Below, one piece after another: positions 16,457-23,989 of a stretch of 64,000 nucleotides of DNA. Source of the DNA: Spirosoma oryzae (lineage in GTDB: Bacteria; Bacteroidota; Bacteroidia; Cytophagales; Spirosomataceae); the NCBI RefSeq assembly GCF_003002825.1, contig NZ_PVTE01000013.1, positions 124,001 through 188,000 of the forward strand, given 5' to 3'. The notes beneath the pieces were generated by a model that did no database searches, was not told the origin of the DNA, and worked only from the letters and a program-made list of their open reading frames with translations. The position numbers were made by a program, and so were the translations under genes. Every line of letters starts with the position of its first letter. Within the stretch, counting starts at the first letter, position 1.

Positions 16457-18145
16457 ATGGAGCGCAAAGTAGTTACATACGCCGGTTCTGAATTGTCTGA
16501 CTTCATATTAGGTAAACTGAATCAGGATGGGTCAAGGACTTATTCAAACTTTGAGTTCCGTTGGGAACCCCCTAGTAGTCCAAGCCATGCTTACGATAGA
16601 GCAAAACGAATAAGCGGTAATCCAAATTACAGGCCTTGGCCATTTAAAATGCCGAGTGCTATGTGGGATTTTTCGACTAACCGTGCTTATTATATAGACA
16701 GTTTAAAGAGTCGTCCGGATTACTTTAACGCGACAGAAGAAGAGAAGTTTGAGGCTACTAATCCACCCAAATATCTGATTAATGGCTGGACAAGATTAGG
16801 AGGGAGCGTAGACGAATTTACTGCGAGTATAAGCAATGTGGACGTAAATTCAGATATATACATAAACGATACTACCTTTAATGATACCCTACTGATTAAT
16901 TATCTAGTATCTAAATATTATATACGTTTTAATAATTGCGTGTTCAAAGATACTGTCAATTTATTGTATTCTCAGATCGATCAAGTGTCATTCAGTCATT
17001 GTCAATTTGAGTCAGGTTTGTTTGTTACCAATTGTGATATTAATAATCTGGCAATAGAGGGTAATTCAGTTGTAAAGAATATTAATATCAAGATTGATGC
17101 AAAAGAAGATTATCCTCTGCGGATACTTCAAAATGATATGCCTCATAAAGTGGAAATTTTACGAATCAAAGATACGAACGTAGAGGAAAAGCTAGAAGTG
17201 ATTGGGAGGAATATTGGCAGCATTGCTTTTGATCAGGCAACAGTTAAGCAAACTGTTATAAGGCTTGAGCAACCTTCTATTAATATATCAAGTGATAGTA
17301 AAAAACACATCGTTGATCAGTTGGAGTACACTTGTACAGCAGGAGAAACACCATCTAGCTATGCTATATCTAACCTTTCGATTGAGAACCTGAAACTGGA
17401 TGGATTTATAAATTCAGATGACGTGTTTAAAATAACTTCTTGTGACGTTAAAAGATTTCAGTTTCAAGATTTCGCTAATGGAGGAAAGTTTGTTCTAAAC
17501 GATGTTCGAGTGTCTGATGAATTAATAATAGATAAATCTGATTTAGCAGAGGCTTTGTTTATTGGTGTGAATTTGAGGAGCGTAAGAAAGTGTGAAATAA
17601 TTAAGTCTAATATTATAGAAATAAGTCTTTATAATACTTCTTTTTCTAATAATATTAATGAAAAAAATGATTCGCTTTACGAAATAAGAGATATATACAG
17701 GCAATTAAAGTACGCATCTTCTAAGCAAAATGACAGGCTGAATGAACTTAGGTATGAAGCCGTGGAGTCGTCTGTAATTCGGAAGATATTAGAAAATGGT
17801 AACGATAAAGATAAGTGGATTTTTAAATTTAATGACTGGAGTAGTAGGCATGGGCAAGACTGGGTACGCGCAGGGAGTAAATTGTTTTGGTGGGGACTGG
17901 CGTGCTTTGGTATTATTCAGTTATTAATGGGTTATATTAATTTTATGCCGCAATTAATCTTTGAGAATATAGCAAATTTTATAGCTTTTTTAAATCCTAT
18001 ACATAAATTTTCTGAGATATTTGGTGAGCCATACACTCCGTTTGGTAATGGATTGGCTATGTTTATTGATGCAGTCTTTAAGTTGTTCTCTGCGTACATG
18101 CTATTTCAGTTTCTCCGAGCTTTTAGAAAGTATTTCAGATCTTAA
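16457..18145 (+). CDS. Pentapeptide-repeat-like beta-helix protein with C-terminal membrane anchor
   Basis: 562 residues, AT-rich. The middle (about 130-400) is made of short beta strands with N/F/D periodicity (FNNCVFKDTVNLLYSQID, FSHCQFESGLFVTNCDI) that resembles a right-handed beta-helix of pentapeptide-repeat type. Then comes EIRDIYRQLKYASSKQNDRL and LRYEAVESSVIRK, a helical linker seen in Bacteroidota pentapeptide proteins, and DWSSRHGQDWVRA before two hydrophobic helices (LFWWGLACFGIIQLLMGY; FIDAVFKLFSAYMLFQFL). It is probably an inner-membrane protein with a cytoplasmic solenoid. A terminator follows the stop directly. Its function is unknown; being cargo in a mobile remnant, a defence role is possible but unsupported. 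Confidence 0.7.
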   Translation: MERKVVTYAGSELSDFILGKLNQDGSRTYSNFEFRWEPPSSPSHAYDRAKRISGNPNYRPWPFKMPSAMWDFSTNRAYYIDSLKSRPDYFNATEEEKFEATNPPKYLINGWTRLGGSVDEFTASISNVDVNSDIYINDTTFNDTLLINYLVSKYYIRFNNCVFKDTVNLLYSQIDQVSFSHCQFESGLFVTNCDINNLAIEGNSVVKNINIKIDAKEDYPLRILQNDMPHKVEILRIKDTNVEEKLEVIGRNIGSIAFDQATVKQTVIRLEQPSINISSDSKKHIVDQLEYTCTAGETPSSYAISNLSIENLKLDGFINSDDVFKITSCDVKRFQFQDFANGGKFVLNDVRVSDELIIDKSDLAEALFIGVNLRSVRKCEIIKSNIIEISLYNTSFSNNINEKNDSLYEIRDIYRQLKYASSKQNDRLNELRYEAVESSVIRKILENGNDKDKWIFKFNDWSSRHGQDWVRAGSKLFWWGLACFGIIQLLMGYINFMPQLIFENIANFIAFLNPIHKFSEIFGEPYTPFGNGLAMFIDAVFKLFSAYMLFQFLRAFRKYFRS

Positions 18146-18148
18146 AAA

Positions 18149-18175
18149 AAGCCGCCCGATTTTATCGGGCGGCTT
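18149..18175 (+). terminator. Rho-independent terminator after the beta-helix gene
   Basis: Twelve-base GC-rich arms at 18149-18160 and 18164-18175 with a three-base loop, starting three bases after the stop codon. Only a short T run follows on the plus strand; the A7 before it would serve the minus strand. Confidence 0.75.
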
Positions 18176-18350
18176 GTTACTTCTATCCACACCATTTATT
18201 GCGCGTTTGGCGCGCAATAATATTACAGGTAGGTTAATGCTATAATAATCGTTGTTATTAAAGACGAGAGGGGAAGAAAAGCAGCCCATTCAATAACCAG
18301 GCTGTTTACTAGTGTTCCTAAACCCTTAACCACTTATATATGAAAAAACC

Positions 18351-18430
18351 GGCGGGCCAAATGGGCCTCGAACCCGCGCCTGCACTTGCTTGTGACATGC
18401 ATTGTAAGTGGCCGTGTTAGGCTTCTTTGG
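18351..18430 (-). pseudogene. Degenerate tRNA-like sequence (Asp-like), possible attachment-site scar
   Basis: On the minus strand the stretch contains a good T-arm (GGGTTCGAGGCCC at about 18362-18374) and a loop-like ATGTCAC that would give anticodon GTC. A T6 run follows the 3' end at 18343-18348. The D-arm and acceptor pairing are not preserved, so it is not a functional tRNA. It stands directly beside the duplicated 3' end of the polyvalent gene. A tRNA-targeted integration scar is plausible; chance similarity cannot be excluded. Confidence 0.35.
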
Positions 18431-18450
18431 ACTCAACGTATCTTAGCGAT

Positions 18451-18549
18451 GCTACAACCAACTTCGCCAGCAAAGCAACGGGTAATCCGACCAGCGTGGT
18501 GCGATTAAGCAAGGAATGGTAGACGACTGATAATGACGATCGGAAATGA
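18451..18549 (+). pseudogene. Second, diverged copy of the polyvalent gene 3' end
   Basis: The frame reads ATTNFASKATGNPTSVVRLS then KEW, a TAG stop, TTDNDDRK and TGA at 18547-18549. This matches the last residues of the remnant ending at 13767 (VTNFASKATGTPASVVRLGR). The two copies differ at many bases, so they come from two related elements or an old duplication. Together they bracket the cargo genes at 13.8-18.2 kb. Confidence 0.75.
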
Positions 18550-18565
18550 GGTAATAAGTTACGAA

Positions 18566-18620
18566 GCTGAAAAGATCTATTTTTTAATCTACGCTAGATT
18601 AAAAAATAGATCTTTTCAGC
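18566..18620. terminator. 25-bp perfect inverted repeat, terminator of the conflict operon
   Basis: Bases 18566-18590 and 18596-18620 are exact reverse complements with a five-base loop. Each arm carries a T6/A6 block inside the stem. It lies seven bases beyond the stop codon of the nucleoside-phosphorylase-like gene and should end that operon. Confidence 0.7.
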
Positions 18621-18626
18621 TCAACC

Positions 18627-19646
18627 CTAGTCTCTAAACAAATCATTTTGAGAATTAGGATTGTCAATTCTTATCTGCTCAATTAATGTTTGTAAAGTAA
18701 TATTCGCTCCTCCACCACCAAGTGCTAAACGCTCAAGCGCATTGTACCACTGTGATCGTCGGTTCATGCTGTTAATTAAGATAGACACATCGCCGCCAGC
18801 TCTTTTCCATATATCATCTTGCTCCGGCCCTTGAGAGTACATTTCAACTAATGCGTTAAGAAGCTTACCTCGGAAGACAACATCTTTTATGTCATTTCTT
18901 TTTCGAGTATCAGCTAGCTTTTGGCGAATCACTGAAAAAACAAAAGCGGCTGCATTGTCAGCGGCTCTAGGTTGAGAACCACTTGCGTCAGCCTCATCTT
19001 TATCGCTGATCATATCGGAAATTCCTCGTATCTCCATTGCATCAGTGTTATGGGCGTGTGATGCCACCATAAACCCAATTCCTTCCATACCTACAGCTAA
19101 GGCATCGCTACAAAATCTTCGCAAGTATTGGAAGGTGATGGCTCTTTCTGAAGCAACGACCTTGTCTCCAGCAGCGATAGGTTCTACATAAGCTTTTACC
19201 TGATCTCTAGTTTCCATGGGTAAATCTTCCTTCCAAGTATTATCTCGCAACAGCTGTTTAGCGATCTGCTGTAGCGAGTATGCGGAGGGAATAGTGTCCA
19301 GACGTGGCCGGAACTCATCATCGTCTTTGCCCATTTCATACCCAATTACCTTTGTGCTTGCGACAACATCACCAAGTTTCACATCTTTCAACCCACCAGC
19401 AACACCGACAAAAAACGCCACATCCGGCTTAAAATACTCGAGGGCACGAGTGGTTTCATCAGCTGCCCGGACGTTACCGGCACCAGTCTCTACTATCAAT
19501 ACTTCTGCCTGGTTGCCATGGTGAGAGAATGTCCCTCTTTCGTATTTAGATGCCGTTTGAGAATGGGTTTCAGATTTTACGTCGCTTATGTAAGCTTTCA
19601 TTGCACTGAACTCAAGACTCAGAGCCGTTTGTAATAATATTCGCAT
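18627..19646 (-). CDS. Nucleoside-phosphorylase-fold effector with C-terminal effector-associated domain (EAD1-like)
   Basis: 339 residues. Residues 1-240 form a PNP/UDP-phosphorylase-type domain: MRILLQTALSLEFSAM, VETGAGNVRAA, FFVGVAGGLKDVKLGD, AVGMEGIGFMVASHA (the Met-Glu nucleoside-binding motif) and IRGISDMISDKDEAD. Residues about 260-339 are a separate helical domain with MYSQGPEQDDIWKRAGGDV and LGGGGANITLQTLIEQIR, matching the effector-associated domain (EAD1-like) of NTP-dependent conflict systems. PNP-like domains in Detocs, CBASS and Avs systems act as ATP nucleosidases, so destruction of a nucleotide pool on infection is the likely job. The ATG abuts the stop of the GAP1-like gene. 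It is the last gene of the five-gene operon. Confidence 0.85.
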   Translation of the reverse strand: MRILLQTALSLEFSAMKAYISDVKSETHSQTASKYERGTFSHHGNQAEVLIVETGAGNVRAADETTRALEYFKPDVAFFVGVAGGLKDVKLGDVVASTKVIGYEMGKDDDEFRPRLDTIPSAYSLQQIAKQLLRDNTWKEDLPMETRDQVKAYVEPIAAGDKVVASERAITFQYLRRFCSDALAVGMEGIGFMVASHAHNTDAMEIRGISDMISDKDEADASGSQPRAADNAAAFVFSVIRQKLADTRKRNDIKDVVFRGKLLNALVEMYSQGPEQDDIWKRAGGDVSILINSMNRRSQWYNALERLALGGGGANITLQTLIEQIRIDNPNSQNDLFRD

Positions 19647-22181
19647 TTATTTGAAGTAGTTTGATAATTCTCTCAAGTCAGAATTATTTGGATGATCTTC
19701 CAGCATAATTCTAAGTAATGATTTAACAGTAAGGTGTTTGCCTCCACTACCTGACCGCAACATCTCGATTGCATTCCTCCAATTTTGTTCTCTGCTAAAG
19801 TTGTTGCTTAGCTTAGAGTTTTCACCGCCCGCACGTTTCCAAATGTCATTTTCCTCGGGACCTCTATCATAAAGACGAATTGTCACTTCCAACAACTTAC
19901 TGTATATTTCAGATTCTGAGACAACACGACCCAATAGATGACCGTGTCGAATCATTTCGAAAAAACCTATGCTAATCAGAGACCGGCAGACAGATAGAGC
20001 AGGATGATAGGAACGATCATCCTTAGCTTTTTCAAAAACTTGCCGGGCTGAAAGTGTAAACGTTTTTGTGGCGATTACTCTACCTAAGTGTATAGAAAGA
20101 CCTTCGTACAAAGGTGACGTATAACGGGCGATGTAATCTGCCAAAAAATTGTCTCTTAGTCCTGGAATACATTCATAAACATTGAGAACTGCATCTATTC
20201 GTTGTCTGTAATTCCACAAAAACTGGGTAATTACTGAATCCCGTCTGATTTCGTTTACTAGTTCTTGTTCGGGAGTTGACAACTTTTCGCCCTGTGCTAT
20301 TCGCGTCAAAAAAGCCTGTGCAGTGGCGTTTATGAATCTAGAACGGATAGGGGAAGGAATTTTGATCCAAAGCTCCTCTCTGTGCTTGTTATCTACGAGG
20401 TTGCTATGTTCACTCTCTGCTAACATAGCTAGAATCTTCACTGGAATATTTTTGCCTTTTAGTAATTCACTGAATATATCTGCTGCTTTTTGGGACAAAT
20501 CTATGATTCCATGCGACAAGTTTTTTGTTTTGTCTAAGCTTGCTGCCCAAATTCTCAGCCAAACATTAATATGTATATCAAGCGGGTTGAGTAGTACCCC
20601 ACTCCTTACACTTCGAGTAGCATAGTCACTGATGAAGATGTCATCTTCAAATTTTTTACATAGCTCAAGTAGATCGGTATCCGAAAGCTTTGGTACTAGA
20701 AATTTGGTTCCTATGAATAACGAATCAGTAGATGTGAACTCGAGTAGATATTGCTCAGTGACCGCAATATTCAACGGTCTAGCAATCAGTAATAATTTTG
20801 CATGTAGTAAAAACCAGTTGCGAGGTTTGATAAATAACGCAATATTGTCTGCTGCTGCTTTGGAAAGGTCTAAAGGAAGATGAGTGGATAACAAATCGGA
20901 CGTTGCTGAGTCAGTAGGGACACGTTTCAGTATCGAAGCTATGGGAGCATCAATATGTCCTAGCAGTTTCCACAGTACTCGTATTGCTGAGGGTTCTGCA
21001 GAACTTGAATATATGGTTAGTATTTCTGCGATTAATTCTGACCACCAGTTTGCTTCTGGTATTGAATCAACAGCGCGATATAAATCAAGTATGAGTTGTT
21101 GATCTATGACAAGCTTGCCCGTAAGCATGCTTAGTAAAAACTCTTTGATTGACCATCCCAGTAGTATTTCGCCCTTATGGAACTCGTGCAATGTTAAGTT
21201 CTTTAGTGCTTTTACGTTCGTATCTTGGCCTCTTCTAATCGAGTTTGCAACGTACTCTAGTACTTGATTCTTTATATCAGACCCTGATGTTGGTGCCGGT
21301 GAGATTCTTGCAATAAGGCGTAAAAGTAGCCTTGCTTCATTTGGACTTATGTCAGATTTCAGCTTCACGTAAAGTTGATAAGCTTTGACTGTAGGATTAA
21401 GTATGCTCCAGTCGCTCATCGAGACCTGTAATGTCCGTATAAAACTCTCGAAATCGTTCTCTGCCCTTCGAGTAAGAATATATTTCTCTACTTCTGTAAG
21501 ATTAGTAGCTATCATTTTATCCTTACCTCCCGTTACAGCTGTTTTTCTGAAAGCAGTTGCTAAAGATGGTTGGACATAAACAATCTTCTTCTTACTATCT
21601 AAGTTATTGGGAGAAAATGCTACCGTGAACGTTAAGCTTTCTCGGAGTGACACTGGTAGCCCCTTCCAGATCGCTGCAATGGCTTCTTCGAAAGCAGGAA
21701 GTTCACCACAGAATATAACCGGAGACTGATTTTCAATCAAACCAGCAACTATTTCTTGACTATCCATTGTCGGAGAATCCGGCAAGGATTGATGTTCATC
21801 TACCATTAAAGGTAAACTAATGGGTTGAAGTTTCTCGAATACTTCTGGTTTCGAAGTTACAAAAAGTGCAAAGAGATGTTTTAAATTATTAACAAATGAA
21901 AGATCATGGATGTCAATTATTAAGGCATGACTAAAGACCATACCTCCTCTGCTTGCACTGTAGTCGGTAATAGTGCGGACAAATATGAATTTAGTTCCAT
22001 GATTCATTCCGGAAATATAAGGAGACATTTGAATGCCTGCCGGTATTCCGCTAGGTCGGTCGGTAAAAGCGGTCAAGAAAGAAGCCATGCCGAAATCCTC
22101 TGAAGAGGAATTGATGCAGCCATGAGCGCGGTTTACTTCACCATAATAAGCCTGCTGAATTATTATATCAGTGTTTTCCAA
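19647..22181 (-). CDS. GTPase-associated protein 1 (GAP1-like) with C-terminal EAD1-like domain
   Basis: 844 residues. The N-terminus (IIIQQAYYGEVNRAHGCINS, SSEDFGMASFLTAFTDRPSG, SRGGMVFSHALII) fits the GAP1-N domain of GTPase-associated protein 1, which binds or scaffolds the linked GTPases. A long helical middle part follows. The end (about residues 755-840) carries RLYDRGPEENDIWKRAGGEN and GGKHLTVKSLLRIMLEDHPN, the same domain type as the C-terminus of the next gene's product. Shared EADs are thought to join sensor and effector by like-with-like contact. Its start overlaps the upstream GTPase gene by 14 bases, so translation is likely coupled. No enzyme motif is visible. Family names rest on my reading of published domain descriptions. 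Confidence 0.8.
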   Translation of the reverse strand: MENTDIIIQQAYYGEVNRAHGCINSSSEDFGMASFLTAFTDRPSGIPAGIQMSPYISGMNHGTKFIFVRTITDYSASRGGMVFSHALIIDIHDLSFVNNLKHLFALFVTSKPEVFEKLQPISLPLMVDEHQSLPDSPTMDSQEIVAGLIENQSPVIFCGELPAFEEAIAAIWKGLPVSLRESLTFTVAFSPNNLDSKKKIVYVQPSLATAFRKTAVTGGKDKMIATNLTEVEKYILTRRAENDFESFIRTLQVSMSDWSILNPTVKAYQLYVKLKSDISPNEARLLLRLIARISPAPTSGSDIKNQVLEYVANSIRRGQDTNVKALKNLTLHEFHKGEILLGWSIKEFLLSMLTGKLVIDQQLILDLYRAVDSIPEANWWSELIAEILTIYSSSAEPSAIRVLWKLLGHIDAPIASILKRVPTDSATSDLLSTHLPLDLSKAAADNIALFIKPRNWFLLHAKLLLIARPLNIAVTEQYLLEFTSTDSLFIGTKFLVPKLSDTDLLELCKKFEDDIFISDYATRSVRSGVLLNPLDIHINVWLRIWAASLDKTKNLSHGIIDLSQKAADIFSELLKGKNIPVKILAMLAESEHSNLVDNKHREELWIKIPSPIRSRFINATAQAFLTRIAQGEKLSTPEQELVNEIRRDSVITQFLWNYRQRIDAVLNVYECIPGLRDNFLADYIARYTSPLYEGLSIHLGRVIATKTFTLSARQVFEKAKDDRSYHPALSVCRSLISIGFFEMIRHGHLLGRVVSESEIYSKLLEVTIRLYDRGPEENDIWKRAGGENSKLSNNFSREQNWRNAIEMLRSGSGGKHLTVKSLLRIMLEDHPNNSDLRELSNYFK

Positions 22182-23019
22182 GCAGAATTTTAATTAAGAC
22201 AGTTAGGTCTTTGTTCAACTCACCTTGTGGTGAGATAAAAAATCCAAAATCTTCTGGGCCACGTTTTACAAAGTCTAAATCTACTTCAGTTAGCGAGAGT
22301 GTACGTTCGGTCGATGAAAGGCCAACCACTGCATAGTTTTGAGACCAAGTCGACTCGATAAATGCATAGAGAGCTGGCGCTTTTTCTTTAAGTACTTCTA
22401 AGGGAATTTTCTTCTGATCAACTTCCTCTATTAAGTCCCAACATGAAAGAGATACTACTAATCTTGGTTGAGATGTACGATTGGACGCTATCTTTTGCGC
22501 GTAAAGCAAAATCTGGAGTAGCTCTGTATAGAAAGCTGACGAAGAAAGCTTCAACGGTGTCTCATTCTTACTACGTTGTTCCAGTATCTTTTGCTCAGGA
22601 AGGCCCCGATTGATTATATCCTCGATAATAGGCAGGCGGTCTAGTCTAATGAATAGCATCCATGAGGTGCTTTCCTTTAGTTGATTAGTCCAATCCTTAT
22701 TGACCCTTCGATCTATTACAATCGAATTAACCTGTTCCCCGCCATAGTCGGGAAATCTCAAAGAAGTTGCTCTACCCGTATCGTCAATAAGATCGAGTTC
22801 CAAAACTTCGTTGGCCGATACGTTAGTATGACCAGCCGAACGACCTTCGTTTAGGTTCTCCAATACCTCTTTAAATACCGTGAGGTTTTCGGGTGGCGAG
22901 GTGATTTTGTAAGAACCTGTACGGCTTTGTAACCTGCCATACAGTTGTCCACCAAAGTGGGTTTTTCCTACATCTGGCCCACCTATAATTAGTATGTGTT
23001 CACTTTTCTGTCGTTCCAT
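22168..23019 (-). CDS. TRAFAC-type P-loop GTPase (DO-GTPase2-like)
   Basis: 283 residues. Walker A at residues 13-20 (IIGGPDVGKTHFGGQLYGRL), a switch-II-like FPDYGGEQVNS near residue 90, and a base-recognition segment VSLSCWDLIEE near 205 in the place of NKxD. This layout fits the double-GTPase family 2 (DO-GTPase2) found next to GAP1 proteins. It should bind GTP and act as an NTP-driven switch in the conflict system. The gene is two bases behind the other GTPase gene and overlaps the GAP1-like gene by 14 bases. The SCWD in place of NKxD leaves the nucleotide preference open. Confidence 0.8.
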   Translation of the reverse strand: MERQKSEHILIIGGPDVGKTHFGGQLYGRLQSRTGSYKITSPPENLTVFKEVLENLNEGRSAGHTNVSANEVLELDLIDDTGRATSLRFPDYGGEQVNSIVIDRRVNKDWTNQLKESTSWMLFIRLDRLPIIEDIINRGLPEQKILEQRSKNETPLKLSSSAFYTELLQILLYAQKIASNRTSQPRLVVSLSCWDLIEEVDQKKIPLEVLKEKAPALYAFIESTWSQNYAVVGLSSTERTLSLTEVDLDFVKRGPEDFGFFISPQGELNKDLTVLIKILLGKH

Positions 23020-23021
23020 GC

Positions 23022-23987
23022 TTAGCGTATAGAAAGAAACATATCCTCAGGCTTTTTCGAAATAACTACAGGGGACTCGTTGAGGTCCCTGTCAAGCATT
23101 GAAAGTACCCAAGCGATGCTGGCACAGACGTTAGCATGATACTCTCCCTTTCGCCCTTCGCGTACACTAGTTTCGAATTCTTTATATTGACTGATAGGGG
23201 AATTGGTGATGTATGTACTGATTTGAGCTTTTATATCAGGATCGAGTGTCACATCAGATTTCGACCAGATCAAAGCAAAGGGCCTATTATTGATACCTTG
23301 TTTTATTCGGTCAGCAACCATTCTTGTCTGCTTCCGGGCTTTGCCAAGCTGATTACTCGCAAGCATGTCACAGTCAGCAAAGAGCAGGAATGCATCTGCG
23401 ATAGTATGAATCCACAGCGCCCCGGCTGCGTTAGGATCTTTTTCGTTAAAGGCCCAGTGATCGAACCATTCTCCTGGAGCATCAGTGAAAATAAGATCTT
23501 TTGTCCTGTTATTCTTGTCCCGAAGCTTCAGATGTAGAAGGCCTGGTACGCGCCCTGCATTGCTGGTCGTATGTTCTGGGAATTCTATTGAATTATCTTC
23601 CTTCCAACTTAAATACCAAGCAATATTCTCCCAGCCAGTCAAGGTTAGTGATCCTGCAAAGCGATATTGCCCAACGGTAGCACCTTGCCTGAGGAGACAA
23701 TATAGAGTAGCCAAGAATGTGGTTTTTCCTGCACTTGCAGCACCCGTGATACCTATAACCGTTAGTTGGTTTAGCGATGCTAAATACTCAAGATCTTTAA
23801 GACCCATCGCATTACCCGTCCAAGGTGCCCTAATGAAGAATTCATCAGCATCGGTTTGTGGTACTTGTTCACCAGCCGTCTTCTGAGCCGGCTTATAATG
23901 AGGACAATCTTTTAGTACTTCACATCCTTCATTATTACATCCAAATTCATCAGGATAACAGCTATCTACTTCACAATTTCCGGCCAT
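23022..23987 (-). CDS. TRAFAC-type P-loop GTPase with Cys-rich N-terminus (DO-GTPase1-like)
   Basis: 321 residues. The first 30 residues hold five Cys and a His (Cys at 5, 10, 17, 22 and 28; CPHY), likely a small metal-binding knuckle. Walker A follows at residues 82-89 (GITGAASAGKTTFLATLYCL), then a switch-II-like FTDAPGEWFDHWAF and LIWSKSDVTL as base-recognition motif. This fits the DO-GTPase1 group that works as a pair with DO-GTPase2. Spacing to both neighbours is two bases. The Cys cluster could sense a signal or hold a partner; that is inference. Confidence 0.8.
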   Translation of the reverse strand: MAGNCEVDSCYPDEFGCNNEGCEVLKDCPHYKPAQKTAGEQVPQTDADEFFIRAPWTGNAMGLKDLEYLASLNQLTVIGITGAASAGKTTFLATLYCLLRQGATVGQYRFAGSLTLTGWENIAWYLSWKEDNSIEFPEHTTSNAGRVPGLLHLKLRDKNNRTKDLIFTDAPGEWFDHWAFNEKDPNAAGALWIHTIADAFLLFADCDMLASNQLGKARKQTRMVADRIKQGINNRPFALIWSKSDVTLDPDIKAQISTYITNSPISQYKEFETSVREGRKGEYHANVCASIAWVLSMLDRDLNESPVVISKKPEDMFLSIR

Positions 23988-23989
23988 TG

